From positions 1-64,000 of the forward strand of contig NZ_BCQF01000006.1 in NCBI RefSeq assembly GCF_001544295.1: a stretch of DNA of 64,000 nucleotides. The letters are read 5' to 3'. The notes under the pieces were generated by a model. The model had not been told where the DNA came from and made no database searches. It saw only the letters and a list, made by a program, of their open reading frames with translations. The stretch comes from Enterococcus pseudoavium NBRC 100491 (GTDB taxonomy: Bacteria; Bacillota; Bacilli; Lactobacillales; Enterococcaceae). The position numbers were made by a program, and so were the translations under genes. Of the stretch, positions 16,653-25,961 are shown piece by piece. The stretch's first letter is position 1; the number at the start of each line of letters is the position of its first letter.

Positions 16653-16683
16653 CGAGAAATTAGCAAAAAGTGAGGAGCTAGCT

Positions 16684-17355
16684 ATGACTGGAAAATTAAC
16701 CCCGCGCCATCTTGAACTATTGGATCATTATGGTCTGCTGGATCATCAAGCCGTTTCTGAGGTTCGAACATTTAGTTCTGGTGAGACCATTTTTACACAA
16801 GGAATAGAGTACAAATACATGATGATTGTCGTTTCTGGTAAAGCCAAAGTTTGTACGAGTGCTCCCACTGGCAAAGACTTGGTTTTAGCTTACTATCTTT
16901 CAAGCGGTTTAATTGGTGATGTGGAATTGATGTCAAATACTCCTTACGCAACCGCTTCAGTCGTTACCCTTTCTCCTTTTGAATGTATCGTCGTTCCCTT
17001 TGATCCTGAAAAGGACTCGATCTTTAAAAATCTCAAATTTATGACAGCTCTGGCAAAAGGCTTATCAGAAAATTTAATTAATAGTTCTTACAATTACACT
17101 TCCAATGCCCTCTATTCTGGCGAGCAACGGCTTTGCGCCTATATTTTACAAGGATCTTATAAAGATTATTTTTCAGATAACTTAACAGATGTTGCTGCTA
17201 CTATCGGGGTCAGTTATCGCCATTTGTTACGCTTATTGAACAAATTATGTGAGGATAAAATTTTAAAAAAAGCGAAGAAAAGTTTTTGGATTCTTGATCC
17301 AGAACAGCTAACCCAGCGTTCCGCTGAAGCTGAGTATTTTAAAAAGAACCACTAA
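16684..17355 (+). CDS. Crp/Fnr-family transcription regulator (YeiL-like)
   Basis: A 223-residue regulator: a cyclic-nucleotide-binding-type beta-roll at about 15-120 (FSSGETIFTQG, then LIGDVELMSNTPYATASV) and a C-terminal winged helix-turn-helix at about 160-210 (LTDVAATIGVSYRHLLRLLNKL). It resembles the YeiL branch. I see no N-terminal cysteine cluster of FNR type. The nearby leftward sulfur/Fe-S operon is a plausible but unproven target, since the palindrome in that promoter is not a classical Crp or FNR site. Confidence 0.85.
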   Translation: MTGKLTPRHLELLDHYGLLDHQAVSEVRTFSSGETIFTQGIEYKYMMIVVSGKAKVCTSAPTGKDLVLAYYLSSGLIGDVELMSNTPYATASVVTLSPFECIVVPFDPEKDSIFKNLKFMTALAKGLSENLINSSYNYTSNALYSGEQRLCAYILQGSYKDYFSDNLTDVAATIGVSYRHLLRLLNKLCEDKILKKAKKSFWILDPEQLTQRSAEAEYFKKNH

Positions 17356-17356
17356 G

Positions 17357-17410
17357 AAAACAAGAAGCCTCTGATTCTTTAAATCTTAGAATCAGACAGC
17401 TTCTTGTTCT
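17357..17410. terminator. long hairpin between convergent genes
   Basis: AACAAGAAGC/GCTTCTTGTT and TCTGATTCT/AGAATCAGA form a long imperfect stem just after the Crp/Fnr stop. The right arm lies inside the 3' end of the convergent 65-codon gene. Confidence 0.6.
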
Positions 17411-17576
17411 CTAATGCTCGTTGGGTTTCAAGTGCTCGATGTAAAATTCGTTGTTTTTGTTGAGCTTCAATTGCATTGATATGTTCCCAATAAATCTGTT
17501 TAGCTTGAACTTTTTTTCGTTGTTCAATTACCGCAATGCTAATAATTAATAGTAGTAATAAAATAAGAAAAAACAT
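17379..17576 (-). CDS. small membrane-anchored protein, unknown function
   Basis: A 65-residue protein: an N-terminal hydrophobic helix (about 2-18) followed by a charged, helical tail with many Gln, Lys, Arg and Glu, probably cytoplasmic and coiled. The ribosome site GGGAGGG is seven bases before the ATG, so I think it is real. Its last codons overlap the hairpin that ends the convergent regulator gene. No family recognised. Confidence 0.6.
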   Translation of the reverse strand: MFFLILLLLLIISIAVIEQRKKVQAKQIYWEHINAIEAQQKQRILHRALETQRALENKKLSDSKI

Positions 17577-17657
17577 CTTTATCCCTCCCGTAAGCTCATC
17601 ATACGACTCTTACAGAAAAACAATTATGACATATGTCACATTTTAAAAATAAAATAA

Positions 17658-17678
17658 GCCTAGAAAAAATTTCTAGGC
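17658..17678 (-). terminator. terminator after msrA
   Basis: GCCTAGAAA and TTTCTAGGC form a nine-base stem; on the minus strand a T-rich tail follows. It closes the metQ-msrA unit. Confidence 0.65.
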
Positions 17679-17731
17679 CGTGTGCTCAATCTTTTTCAGC
17701 AATCCGTTCTCCGCTTAATCGGAAGAATCTT

Positions 17732-18238
17732 TTACCAAAATTCAGCAATAAACTGCTTTCTTCTTGCCGCATTTTTCTGATAATTCTCTGGATTTCTTTG
17801 ATAATACGCTTGATGCTCTGCTTCAGCTGGGTAAAATGTTACTGCTGGTTCAATTTGCGTTACGATTGGCTGATCAAAATGTCCACTACTTTGTAAGTGT
17901 TTTTTACTTTCCTCAGCCGTCTCTCTTTGTTTTTCATCAAAATAATAGATAACTGGTCGATAGCTACTGCCTCGATCCTCAAATTGACCAAAGGCATCGG
18001 TCGGATCTGTTTGTTGCCAATAAATTTCAACTAATTCACGATACGAAATTAGAGTTGGATCAAAAATGATTTCCACCGCTTCCGTATGACCGGTTGTTCC
18101 ACTTTTTACTTCGAGATAGGTCGGATTTTCCTGATTACCACCGGTATAACCAGAAATTACTGACTCGATACCAGGTAAAGTATCAAAAGGTTGAACCATA
18201 CACCAAAAGCAGCCACCGGCAAATATTGCTCGTTCCAT
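17732..18238 (-). CDS. msrA: peptide methionine sulfoxide reductase A
   Basis: A 168-residue MsrA with the catalytic motif GGCFWC at residues 8-13, SGYTGG near 30, and [21 protein letters not shown] near 80-100. It reduces the S form of methionine sulfoxide in proteins. The usual resolving cysteines at the C-terminus are not visible; the protein ends RKQFIAEFW. It lies 18 bp after metQ in one unit behind a T-box, joining methionine uptake with methionine repair. The exact start is uncertain: ATG at 18238 or a GTG three codons earlier. Confidence 0.95.
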   Translation of the reverse strand: MERAIFAGGCFWCMVQPFDTLPGIESVISGYTGGNQENPTYLEVKSGTTGHTEAVEIIFDPTLISYRELVEIYWQQTDPTDAFGQFEDRGSSYRPVIYYFDEKQRETAEESKKHLQSSGHFDQPIVTQIEPAVTFYPAEAEHQAYYQRNPENYQKNAARRKQFIAEFW

Positions 18239-18256
18239 CGTCTTCACTCACTTCTC

Positions 18257-19072
18257 TTATTTATTTACTGGGACAATTGAGCCGCCCCATTTTTTCTCGA
18301 TCCATTTTTGAACTTTTGGTTCATGTAATACTTTAACGATTTTTTCGATATCCTTGTTGTCTTTGTCACTAGTTTTAGTGGCTACAATGTTTACATATGG
18401 GGAATCATTTTGCTCAATCATCAATGAATCTTTGACCGGATTTAACCCTTTTTCATAAGCAAAATTAGAGTTTATTGCTACTAGATCGCCTTCATTATTT
18501 TCATAAGCAGATGTTAACAAGGTTGGATCCACACTGTGCTCAAAAATCAGCTCTTTCGTATTTTCTGTAATATCTTCAAAAGTTGCTTTGTCAATGGCTA
18601 CTCCTGATTTCAATTTAATCAAGTTGTTTTTCACAAAAATATTCAATACACGCCCCCATTCAGAAGGTACGTTAGAAACGATGACTTTAGCACCATTAGG
18701 GATTGCACTGACCTTTTTGATCTTATGTGAGTAAATCCCCATTGGCTCTAAATGAATCGCACCGACATTAGAGAATTTGTACCCATTCTCTTTCTTCTGC
18801 AAGTTGAAATACGGAACGGTTGAAAAATAGTTGGCATCGATCTCGCCATCTTCCAAGGCTTTATTGGGTAATACATAATCATCGAATTTTACAATTTCTA
18901 AATCAATTCCTTGTTCCTTCAGTTCCGGTTTAATGTGTTCTAATATTTCTGCATGAGGCGTTGGCGAAGCCCCAATTTTTATTTTATCCGTTGTTGTGGC
19001 TGAACCAGAGCCACAGGCAGCCAGTAGTAAGATACTGCTTAAAGTTAATAATGCTAAACCGAATTTTTTCAT
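18257..19072 (-). CDS. metQ: methionine ABC transporter substrate-binding lipoprotein
   Basis: A 271-residue NlpA/MetQ-family lipoprotein: signal MKKFGLALLTLSSILLLAAC, then IKIGASPTPHAEIL, DIDANYFSTVPY-type ligand loop (EIDANYFSTVPYFN) and LEPMGIYSHKIK, which are typical of MetQ. The start at 19072 is chosen for GGAGGGTG five bases upstream. The ATPase and permease genes (metN, metP) are not adjacent, so this is an extra binding protein that must use a transporter encoded elsewhere. The T-box leader supports methionine as ligand. Confidence 0.92.
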   Translation of the reverse strand: MKKFGLALLTLSSILLLAACGSGSATTTDKIKIGASPTPHAEILEHIKPELKEQGIDLEIVKFDDYVLPNKALEDGEIDANYFSTVPYFNLQKKENGYKFSNVGAIHLEPMGIYSHKIKKVSAIPNGAKVIVSNVPSEWGRVLNIFVKNNLIKLKSGVAIDKATFEDITENTKELIFEHSVDPTLLTSAYENNEGDLVAINSNFAYEKGLNPVKDSLMIEQNDSPYVNIVATKTSDKDNKDIEKIVKVLHEPKVQKWIEKKWGGSIVPVNK

Positions 19073-19102
19073 ACAAACACCCTCCAAATTTTTTTGATAA
19101 AT

Positions 19103-19385
19103 AAAAAAAATATTCATCCCTTTACCTATCAGACTACTGATAAATAAAGGGACGAATATTTTCGCGTTACCACCCTTATTCGTATTATCCTTACAGATAA
19201 TACCTCAACGGTACAGACATACCCGGCGATATATCGGTCGCTTCCCGTCCAATTTGCGTGAACAAACTGAATGCTCAGAGCTCATCTTCACAAACTTTCC
19301 ACGATCCCTCTTTTCACCAGCCGAGGGTCTCTTTAATCGTTTCATGGTCCGTTACTCTTCTCTTCAACGCACATTTATTAATTGA
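19103..19385 (-). promoter_or_regulatory. T-box leader, probably tRNA-Met responsive
   Basis: The minus strand has the T-box sequence AAGGGTGGTAACGCG (19163-19177) after a long stem I region, then a terminator with arms around TCCCTTTA and TAAAGGGA (about 19115-19155) and a run of T (19103-19110). It controls metQ-msrA by sensing uncharged tRNA. I could not assign the specifier codon with certainty; an ATG is present in the right part of stem I, and metQ downstream supports methionine. Confidence 0.92.
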
Positions 19386-19389
19386 AATC

Positions 19390-19418
19390 ATTCTAATATA
19401 ACTCTTTTAAAAATGCAA
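19390..19418 (-). promoter_or_regulatory. sigma-A promoter of the T-box transcript
   Basis: TTGCAT and TAGAAT with a 17-bp spacer on the minus strand, directly upstream of the T-box. The rest of the gap (19419-19569) shows nothing I can name. Confidence 0.65.
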
Positions 19419-19569
19419 CTAAAAACTAATAGTGTGGAATAGGTCTAGCTTAAAATAACTATTCAATCTAATTAAATGACTTGCTACTTTTTCCAAGTAG
19501 AAATCTGTGCTTCTTTTGACTTAACTGGTTAACTGCCCGCAGACCAATTGATCAAGCATTCCTAAGCTA

Positions 19570-19606
19570 AATGAACCGCTAACTTTTTTAAAAGCTAGCG
19601 GTTTAT
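19570..19606 (-). terminator. probable terminator of recQ
   Basis: ACCGCTAGC pairs with GTTAGCGGT around a short A/T loop on the minus strand, shortly after the recQ stop. The T tail is poor. Confidence 0.45.
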
Positions 19607-19627
19607 TCACTAGTTGGTATAACTGAA

Positions 19628-21379
19628 TTATTTTTCTGATTTCAACAAGGCTAAAAATTGCTCACCATAATTATCTAGCTTGCTTTTCCCGACACCTTTA
19701 ATCTTTAAAAATTCCAACGATGTCTGGGGCTGTTTTTCAGCTAGCTCCGTCAACGTTTTATCCGAAAAAATCACATACGGCGGAAGATTTTTTTCCTGCG
19801 CAAGCTGTGAGCGTAAATTGCGCAGTTCTTCAAACAATGCATCATCGGCTACTAATTTTTTAACTGGAGCTTGTTTGCGATAGACCTTTTGTTTGCCTAA
19901 AAGAACTAAAACTCCCTGATCAGAAACTGATAATAATGGATACTGCCCTTCAGAAGGTACTAAAAAGTGTTCTGCCGTCAAGTAATCGATCAAATTAGCA
20001 ACCTCTTTTTGTGACTGTTCTTTCATTAAACCATAAGTAGGCAACTGCTGAAATTTCCATTGATTGATTTTCTGATCATTTGAACCCGTTAAAACTTTCG
20101 CAACTAACGCTTTACCAAATTTTTCACCCATTCGTTTGACACAAGACAGCACTTTTTGTGCATCAATCGTAATATCAACTTGTTCTCGCTCATCTAAACA
20201 GTTACTACATCTTCCACAATCTGGCTGATCTTCCCCAAAATAGTTTAAAATGGCACGTTGCAAGCACATTTGTGTATGAGCATATTGATTCATTTCTCGC
20301 AATTTGGCATATTCATTTTGTTGATACGTGGTTTCTGATTGAGATTGTTCAATAAAAAATTTCTGGACCTGCAGATCCTGTGGGGCATACAATAATACGG
20401 CCTCACTAGGCAGACCGTCTCGTCCCGCACGCCCCGCTTCCTGATAATAAGACTCCAAATTCCCGGGAATTTGCGCATGGATAACAAAACGGACATTGCT
20501 TTTATTGATCCCCATTCCAAATGCATTGGTGGCAATCATCACTGCGATTCGATCAAATAAAAAATCCTCTTGATTCTGTTGCCGTTGCTGATCGTTCAAA
20601 CCGCCGTGATATCTCCCCACAGCAAAACCATGGTGTTTTAAGAGATGATATAGACGTTCGACTTCTTTACGAGTAGACGCATAAATAATCCCCGATTGAC
20701 CCTGATTCAGTTTCAAATATTCCAATAAATACAAATCCTTTTGTTCCTTGACTACTTGAAAGGCTAAATTCTCCCGAGCAAAACCAGTTTTGACCTCATT
20801 TTCTTTTGAAATGTGTAGCAAATCAGAAATATCAGCGGCCACTTGCGGTGTGGCAGTGGCGGTCAATGCAATGATCGTCGGCTGCTGATCAAAATTTTGA
20901 ATAGTTTCTGCTAACTTCAAATAGCTTGGTCGAAAATCGTGGCCCCATTGAGAAATACAATGCGCCTCATCAACTGCTAAAAGTTCGATTGGAACATAGC
21001 GTAATAACTCACGAAAATCAGCTGATTCCAGCCGTTCTGGCGCAACGTATAGCAATTTGATTTCGCCGCGTGCTGCCTTTTTCACCCGTTCATTCATTTC
21101 TAAATTCGATAACGTACTATTGATAAATGCTGCTGGGATACCGACTTCGTTCAAACTATCAACTTGATCTTTCATTAACGAGATCAAAGGTGAGATGACT
21201 AAGGTCAAACCCTCAAGCACTAACGCTGGCAATTGATAACAAATCGATTTCCCGCCACCTGTTGGCATGATCCCTAAAACATTTTCTTTCTGCAATACTT
21301 TTTGAATAATCGCTTCTTGACCACTTCGAAATTGCGTATACCCAAATTTTTCTGCTAATAATTCCCTCATTCGATCCAT
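19628..21379 (-). CDS. recQ: ATP-dependent DNA helicase RecQ
   Basis: A 583-residue superfamily 2 helicase: QFRSGQEAIIQ, Walker A MPTGGGKS near residue 50, DEAH box near 140, TATATP near 175, motif V/VI region GMGINKSNVRFVIH and YYQEAGRAGRDG near 320. A zinc-binding RQC part with four cysteines (C...CGRCSNC) lies near 380, and an HRDC domain with LEFLKIKGVGKSKLDNYG near the end. The start at 21379 follows AAAGGAA; an upstream extension of 32 codons lacks a ribosome site. It unwinds DNA in recombination and repair. Confidence 0.97.
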   Translation of the reverse strand: MDRMRELLAEKFGYTQFRSGQEAIIQKVLQKENVLGIMPTGGGKSICYQLPALVLEGLTLVISPLISLMKDQVDSLNEVGIPAAFINSTLSNLEMNERVKKAARGEIKLLYVAPERLESADFRELLRYVPIELLAVDEAHCISQWGHDFRPSYLKLAETIQNFDQQPTIIALTATATPQVAADISDLLHISKENEVKTGFARENLAFQVVKEQKDLYLLEYLKLNQGQSGIIYASTRKEVERLYHLLKHHGFAVGRYHGGLNDQQRQQNQEDFLFDRIAVMIATNAFGMGINKSNVRFVIHAQIPGNLESYYQEAGRAGRDGLPSEAVLLYAPQDLQVQKFFIEQSQSETTYQQNEYAKLREMNQYAHTQMCLQRAILNYFGEDQPDCGRCSNCLDEREQVDITIDAQKVLSCVKRMGEKFGKALVAKVLTGSNDQKINQWKFQQLPTYGLMKEQSQKEVANLIDYLTAEHFLVPSEGQYPLLSVSDQGVLVLLGKQKVYRKQAPVKKLVADDALFEELRNLRSQLAQEKNLPPYVIFSDKTLTELAEKQPQTSLEFLKIKGVGKSKLDNYGEQFLALLKSEK

Positions 21380-21592
21380 TTTTGGTTCCTTTCTCAAAAC
21401 AAACATTATATGACCATTTTTGTCTAAAATTGCTGCTAGGATTTGTTCACCAAATCTAACACATTGGTCCCACATTTAGCAAAAGCATTAACAACAAAAG
21501 ACCGTTAACAGTAGTCATTTTCACAACTTTGTCAACAGTCCTAAGCATATGCGATACTATTCTAAAAAATTGATTGACTTTCTTTTTAAAGG

Positions 21593-22369
21593 CTACTCAG
21601 CTAATTGCTGCCAAATTTTTAATGCATCTTTCATGCCTTTGACTTGATGAACTCGTACTAATTCAACTCCATGAATCGCCGCAAATAAACTGGCGGTGAC
21701 TGATCCATAATCTCTTTCTAAAGGACGTTCTTCATCCACTAAATGAGCAATGGTTCGTTTGCGTGAGACGCCATAAAGCAGCGGAATATTTTTGTAACGA
21801 TATTTCTCTGGATGTTTTAGCAGATCAATATTTTCTTCCATGCTTTTCCCAAAACCAATCCCTGGATCAAAACAAATTCTTTTTTGATTTATTCCCGCAG
21901 CTAAACAGGCTTGATATTTTTCTTCATAAAAGGCTTGCAAATCTGCTTCTAAGCTAAGTTCTGATTTTCTAGGACGAGAATGCATAATAATCAATTTCGC
22001 TTGCGGATATTTCTTAGCAACCTCCATCATACCATCTAGGTCAAGTCCCCGTACATCATTTAAAATGGTTGCGCCATTTGCTAAAGCATAATCAGCTACC
22101 TGGGGAAAATAAGTATCAATCGAGATAGGAATCGTGCTTTTTTCACGAATTGCATTTATGACTGGAGCAATCCGTTTTATTTCTTCTTCCGGAGAAACCT
22201 CTATATAGCCGGGCCGAGTCGATTGAGCTCCAAGGTCTAAAATATCAGCCCCCTCTTGAATCAGTTCAAACGCATGCGCCACAGCTTTTTCAGGTTGATA
22301 AAACTTACCACCATCGGAAAATGAATCCGGTGTTACATTAACGATGCCCATAACCTTAATCTTTTTCAT
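21593..22369 (-). CDS. folP: dihydropteroate synthase
   Basis: A 258-residue TIM-barrel enzyme with VMGIVNVTPDSFSDGG at the N-terminus, DLGAQSTRPG near 60, ILNDVRG near 110 and FDPGIGFGKS near 185. It joins p-aminobenzoate to the dihydropterin pyrophosphate and is the target of sulfonamides. Last gene of the folate operon; it overlaps rdgB by about 14 bases. Either of two in-frame ATGs (22375 or 22369) could be used; the second has the better spacing to GGAGG. Confidence 0.97.
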   Translation of the reverse strand: MKKIKVMGIVNVTPDSFSDGGKFYQPEKAVAHAFELIQEGADILDLGAQSTRPGYIEVSPEEEIKRIAPVINAIREKSTIPISIDTYFPQVADYALANGATILNDVRGLDLDGMMEVAKKYPQAKLIIMHSRPRKSELSLEADLQAFYEEKYQACLAAGINQKRICFDPGIGFGKSMEENIDLLKHPEKYRYKNIPLLYGVSRKRTIAHLVDEERPLERDYGSVTASLFAAIHGVELVRVHQVKGMKDALKIWQQLAE

Positions 22370-22961
22370 TTCCATTTGCCTCCAGCACTATCTGATTAGT
22401 CAGCTCGCGTAATGCTCTTGTTCGCGGACTGTAACGATTTCGTTCCTCTAACGGTAACTGAGCCAATGTCTTGCCGATACTCGGAATGAAAAAAATCCGA
22501 TCAAACCCGTAACCTTCAGTCCCGATTTCTTCAAGGGTCAGTTCCCCAGACAGTGATTTTTCAACGACCAATATCGAACCTTTGGGATTAGCATATGCTA
22601 ATGTCGCAAACAGTGTGACCTTTCGATTGGTTTGGTCTTTCATCAAATCGAACAATTGCTGGTTCTTTTCCTGATCACTCAATCCCGTTTTAAAAAAGCG
22701 CGCAGTTTTAATCCCTAGCAATTGGGGAAAAGCTGCCAAAACTAAACCACCATCATCAGCGAGAACGGGCTGGTTCAACGAATGACAAAAATTTTCGGCC
22801 TTTTCTACAGCATTTTCCCGAAAAGTTTTACCCGTCTCCGCAAAATCCAGCCTCTGTTTAGTATATTCCGTATAAGAAATCAGTCTCACTTGGTCTGACT
22901 GGATACTATCCTGCATCTCGGTTAGTTTGCCTTGATTATTCGTTCCAACAATAATCTTCAT
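22356..22961 (-). CDS. rdgB: non-canonical purine NTP pyrophosphatase (RdgB/HAM1 family)
   Basis: A 201-residue protein: IIVGTNNQGKLTEM at the N-terminus, ADDGGLVL near 70, GYGFDRIFF near 150 and LPLEERNRYSPRTRAL at the end are the family's conserved segments. It hydrolyses dITP and XTP and so keeps deaminated purines out of nucleic acids. Here it is inside the folate operon between folE and folP. The ATG at 22961 is preferred over a GTG three codons earlier because of AGGTG six bases upstream. Confidence 0.92.
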   Translation of the reverse strand: MKIIVGTNNQGKLTEMQDSIQSDQVRLISYTEYTKQRLDFAETGKTFRENAVEKAENFCHSLNQPVLADDGGLVLAAFPQLLGIKTARFFKTGLSDQEKNQQLFDLMKDQTNRKVTLFATLAYANPKGSILVVEKSLSGELTLEEIGTEGYGFDRIFFIPSIGKTLAQLPLEERNRYSPRTRALRELTNQIVLEANGNEKD

Positions 22962-22970
22962 TTCTTGCAC

Positions 22971-23534
22971 CTAGTTATTAATTGCCGCTAAGAAATCTTT
23001 TTTCCATTCGCGGTCTTCTTTAAAAATCCCTCTATAATGGAAAGTTTTAGTCAAACTATTCGGTGTTTTGACACCTCGCATCGTCATACACATATGTTCT
23101 GCCTCGATTGCTACCGCGACCCCTTTAACTGGCACATGCTTGACTAATTGATCCGCAATCATGACCGTTAGATTTTCTTGGACACTGGGACGTTTGGCAC
23201 AGTACTCCACCAGGCGTGGCAATTTACTTAACCCCACTACCTTATTGCCCTCAGGAACATACGCAACGTGGACTTTTCCGAAAAATGGTAAAAGATGATG
23301 CTCGCACATGGAATAAAACTGGATTTCTTTTACTAATACCATATCGTTGTCATTGCCACTATCAAATAACGGGTAATCATTAAATTCTGGTTCATTTAGT
23401 GAACTAAATATTTCCTGATACATTTTAGCAACCCGTCTTGGTGTGTTGATTAGACCTTCTCGTTTCGGATCTTCTCCTAATGCTTCCAAAATTTGGGTAA
23501 CTGCTGCTTCGATCTTCTCTTGCTGCAAATCCAT
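22971..23534 (-). CDS. folE: GTP cyclohydrolase I
   Basis: A 187-residue type I enzyme: [20 protein letters not shown] near 20, [10 protein letters not shown] near 105 with the zinc-binding Cys and His, and [15 protein letters not shown] near 145. It makes dihydroneopterin triphosphate, the first step of the pathway. It sits a few bases after folK in the folate operon. Start taken at the ATG 23534. Confidence 0.97.
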   Translation of the reverse strand: MDLQQEKIEAAVTQILEALGEDPKREGLINTPRRVAKMYQEIFSSLNEPEFNDYPLFDSGNDNDMVLVKEIQFYSMCEHHLLPFFGKVHVAYVPEGNKVVGLSKLPRLVEYCAKRPSVQENLTVMIADQLVKHVPVKGVAVAIEAEHMCMTMRGVKTPNSLTKTFHYRGIFKEDREWKKDFLAAINN

Positions 23535-23539
23535 TCCTA

Positions 23540-24028
23540 CTACCAACTTTCTGTACTATTCCATACTTCTTCTTGATTGCCCGTTTGATCAATTAAGTCT
23601 TCGATTGCCTGTCCAAATAGTAAACTTTGGGAGTAAACATCTTTCAGCGGAACCAGAACAAAGGAACGCTTTTTGATTTCACTATGAGGAATCGTTAAAC
23701 GCTGATCAGAAAACGTTAAATCTTCCAATAATAGGATATCGATATCAATCGTTCGTGGTCCCCAGTGAATCAATCGTTCGCGTCCTAATTTTTTTTCGAT
23801 CAGCTGGGTTTGATCCAATAATTTTAGTGGTTCTAAATTCGTCTCAATTTTTACGACTGCATTTAAATAATTATCTTGCGGAACATCACCATAAGGTTTC
23901 GTTTCGTAAATTGCTGATTTCTCTAATACGGTGATTCCTGCCGTCTGATTTAAATAAGTGACAGCTTTTCTTAAATAGTCAATTCGATTTCCTAAATTAC
24001 TACCAAGAGCTAGATAACCTATTGTCAT
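23540..24028 (-). CDS. folK: 2-amino-4-hydroxy-6-hydroxymethyldihydropteridine pyrophosphokinase
   Basis: A 162-residue [19 protein letters not shown] at the N-terminus, [11 protein letters not shown] near 55 and [14 protein letters not shown] near 90-103, with the two catalytic aspartates. It activates the pterin for FolP. It overlaps folB by four bases. It is a stand-alone protein, not fused to FolB or FolP. Confidence 0.97.
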   Translation of the reverse strand: MTIGYLALGSNLGNRIDYLRKAVTYLNQTAGITVLEKSAIYETKPYGDVPQDNYLNAVVKIETNLEPLKLLDQTQLIEKKLGRERLIHWGPRTIDIDILLLEDLTFSDQRLTIPHSEIKKRSFVLVPLKDVYSQSLLFGQAIEDLIDQTGNQEEVWNSTESW

Positions 24029-24396
24029 TTTACTCCCAGCTCTCTTTCCATTTCGATCTCAATATTATCAAAAATCCCCGGCATTGGAACACTATATTTT
24101 CGGATTCGAACCATGGCCTTTTGTAATTTTTTTCCATGATTTTTTTCAATGTCATCTAAAATTGCTGAAGCTACTGCTTCAATTAAATCAAATGAATCCT
24201 TTTCCAGTCTTGCTGCGATTTGATCATTCACTTCAGCATAGTTGACAGTATCAGCTACATCATCTGTTTTCCCCGCTTTAGTCAAATCCATTGTCAACTC
24301 AACATCTATTTCTAATTGTTGTCCTAAAATACGTTCTTCCTTTAGAACACCATTTTTGGTGTAAAACTTAAGATTATTGATTCGAATTTTCCCCAT
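24025..24396 (-). CDS. folB: dihydroneopterin aldolase
   Basis: A 123-residue FolB: INNLKFYTKNGVLKEER at the N-terminus (aldolase family start), ELTMDLTKAGKTDDVADTVNYAEV near 45 and LIEAVASAI near 80. Three ATGs follow GGAGG closely; the third (24396) has the correct spacing. First gene of the folB-folK-folE-rdgB-folP operon. Confidence 0.95.
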   Translation of the reverse strand: MGKIRINNLKFYTKNGVLKEERILGQQLEIDVELTMDLTKAGKTDDVADTVNYAEVNDQIAARLEKDSFDLIEAVASAILDDIEKNHGKKLQKAMVRIRKYSVPMPGIFDNIEIEMERELGVK

Positions 24397-24458
24397 CATC
24401 ATGCCTCCACTACTACTAGTTTTCATTGTCGAATTCATCCAATGAAATTGCTATCGTT

Positions 24459-24487
24459 ATCTTACCATAGATCGTAACATCTCTAAA
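24459..24487 (-). promoter_or_regulatory. candidate promoter of the folate operon
   Basis: TTTAGA and TAAGAT with a 17-bp spacer on the minus strand, about 60 bp before folB. The match is moderate. Confidence 0.4.
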
Positions 24488-24782
24488 ATCGTAAATTTCA
24501 ATGATACACACCTTTTAAATGTGTACCAAGCAAAAATAGATAGTTCCTTACTGCCAATTTTTTATACAGCCTCAAAATATCTTTAGTGACAATAGTAAAC
24601 GACCAAACGAAAAAGTCAGCCAACATCATCGCAATCGCTTTTTTGAACTTTCTTACAGTCGTTTGTCTTGGGTAAGCGTTCGTCCACTTGATGGATTTTT
24701 GATGAGTCCAGAAGCCATAGCGTATGTGGGGAAAATAAGTTAAAACCACTAAAAAAGACCAGATTTTATACTCCTACGTAAA
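24488..24782. other. intergenic region without a supported gene
   Basis: An 83-codon open frame on the minus strand (24498-24749) begins with GTG and has no ribosome site. Its translation has protein-like composition (HIRYGFWTHQKS, YPRQTTVRKFKKAI), so it may be a decayed gene, but I cannot identify it. Nothing else stands out. Confidence 0.4.
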
Positions 24783-25961
24783 TTAAGAAAAATCTCGTTC
24801 TCCAATCGTAAACTGTTTCAAAGCCGAAGTAATCATCGTTTTCTGGGATTCTTCCAATCTCTCCACAAATATTTTTAATCCGCAATTGGATAAGAATAAA
24901 ATATCCTCCCAAGTCTCTAACATACCTTCTTTAAACTGATTCAGCACTAGAATCAACCCTAATCCACGTTCAAAAGGAAGCTGTCGATAAAATAATTCTG
25001 GCACAAACTCCACTTCCAAAAATTCAAATAAATCATAAGGTGAAAGAATTTCTTTCAATAAAAAATCCACTTGTTCTATCTCAGTCTCCAGCATATGAAA
25101 ACTTTCCATCTTTTGATTGAATTCCTTAGCGGTCATTGCCGGTATTAAAGTTAACATCATTTGTCCTTTATCTTCCATTAGCAAAACATTTTTCAAAGAA
25201 GAAACCGAGTCCAAGAGGGCGATCCGCTGAATAAAATGTTGGATAGTCTGTTTATGATACGGCTGCTGATCCAATAAAAGTGTGAGTTCATCCGGAATTT
25301 TCTGCTGCTGAATACAGCTATAAACATACTCTGCTTCCGGTTCTGTTACCAGTAACGTGGTTTCTGAAGAATTGGCAATCTTTTTGGCAAACCACTGATT
25401 CAGCACCACTTGATACAGATTATTAATATCTTTACGATAGTCAAACCGGAGTTTTTTAGTATAGGATTTTAGCACTTCCTGAACCTGCTTTGGCGCAATT
25501 TGAATAATAAAATCATTTTCTATCGTCAAACGACTCAGATACTGTTCCACAAAATCGATTCCCTTATATCGTAAATCATCTACAGGATTTGCCAACTGAT
25601 AATCAATCCAAGCCGAGCCAGATTCGGTGGCCTTGTAATCTATATCGTAGGTCGTGAAAAACTTTGTCAGTTCCTCCAATGTATCCCTCATCGATTCGAT
25701 TCCAAAGCAGTGATAATTTTCTTTAAGTTGGCCATGAATTTCTGCAACTTTTGCTAATTTTACAGCTAACCTCTGTTTGCCACTATTGAAACGTGACTCT
25801 ACTGTTTGTCCTTCTATAGCGTGATCCATCACAAATAGAACTGACTGACGAATATTTTCGATTTCGTCCACTGCTAAAACACTACTGCCACTTAGACGAC
25901 TCTGCAAGTGCTGAATAAAAAATCGTTGAAACTCTTTATCAGAAAAACTTACTTGATACAT
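24783..25961 (-). CDS. DUF6179 family protein, unknown function
   Basis: A 392-residue soluble, largely helical protein, rich in Leu, Gln and Glu, with no signal peptide or membrane segment. I recognise it as a DUF6179-type protein, mainly from its fixed pairing with a DUF6323 gene directly upstream: the two genes touch (25961/25962). No catalytic motif is visible. The C-terminal part (FVPELFYRQLPFERGLGLIL, then ILFLSNCGLKIFVERL) is the most conserved-looking segment. Function not known. Confidence 0.65.
   Translation of the reverse strand: MYQVSFSDKEFQRFFIQHLQSRLSGSSVLAVDEIENIRQSVLFVMDHAIEGQTVESRFNSGKQRLAVKLAKVAEIHGQLKENYHCFGIESMRDTLEELTKFFTTYDIDYKATESGSAWIDYQLANPVDDLRYKGIDFVEQYLSRLTIENDFIIQIAPKQVQEVLKSYTKKLRFDYRKDINNLYQVVLNQWFAKKIANSSETTLLVTEPEAEYVYSCIQQQKIPDELTLLLDQQPYHKQTIQHFIQRIALLDSVSSLKNVLLMEDKGQMMLTLIPAMTAKEFNQKMESFHMLETEIEQVDFLLKEILSPYDLFEFLEVEFVPELFYRQLPFERGLGLILVLNQFKEGMLETWEDILFLSNCGLKIFVERLEESQKTMITSALKQFTIGERDFS

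Noticed and set aside
24498-24749. 83-codon open frame on the minus strand
   Set aside because: GTG start without a ribosome site and no recognisable relation; possibly a decayed gene, so not called as a CDS.
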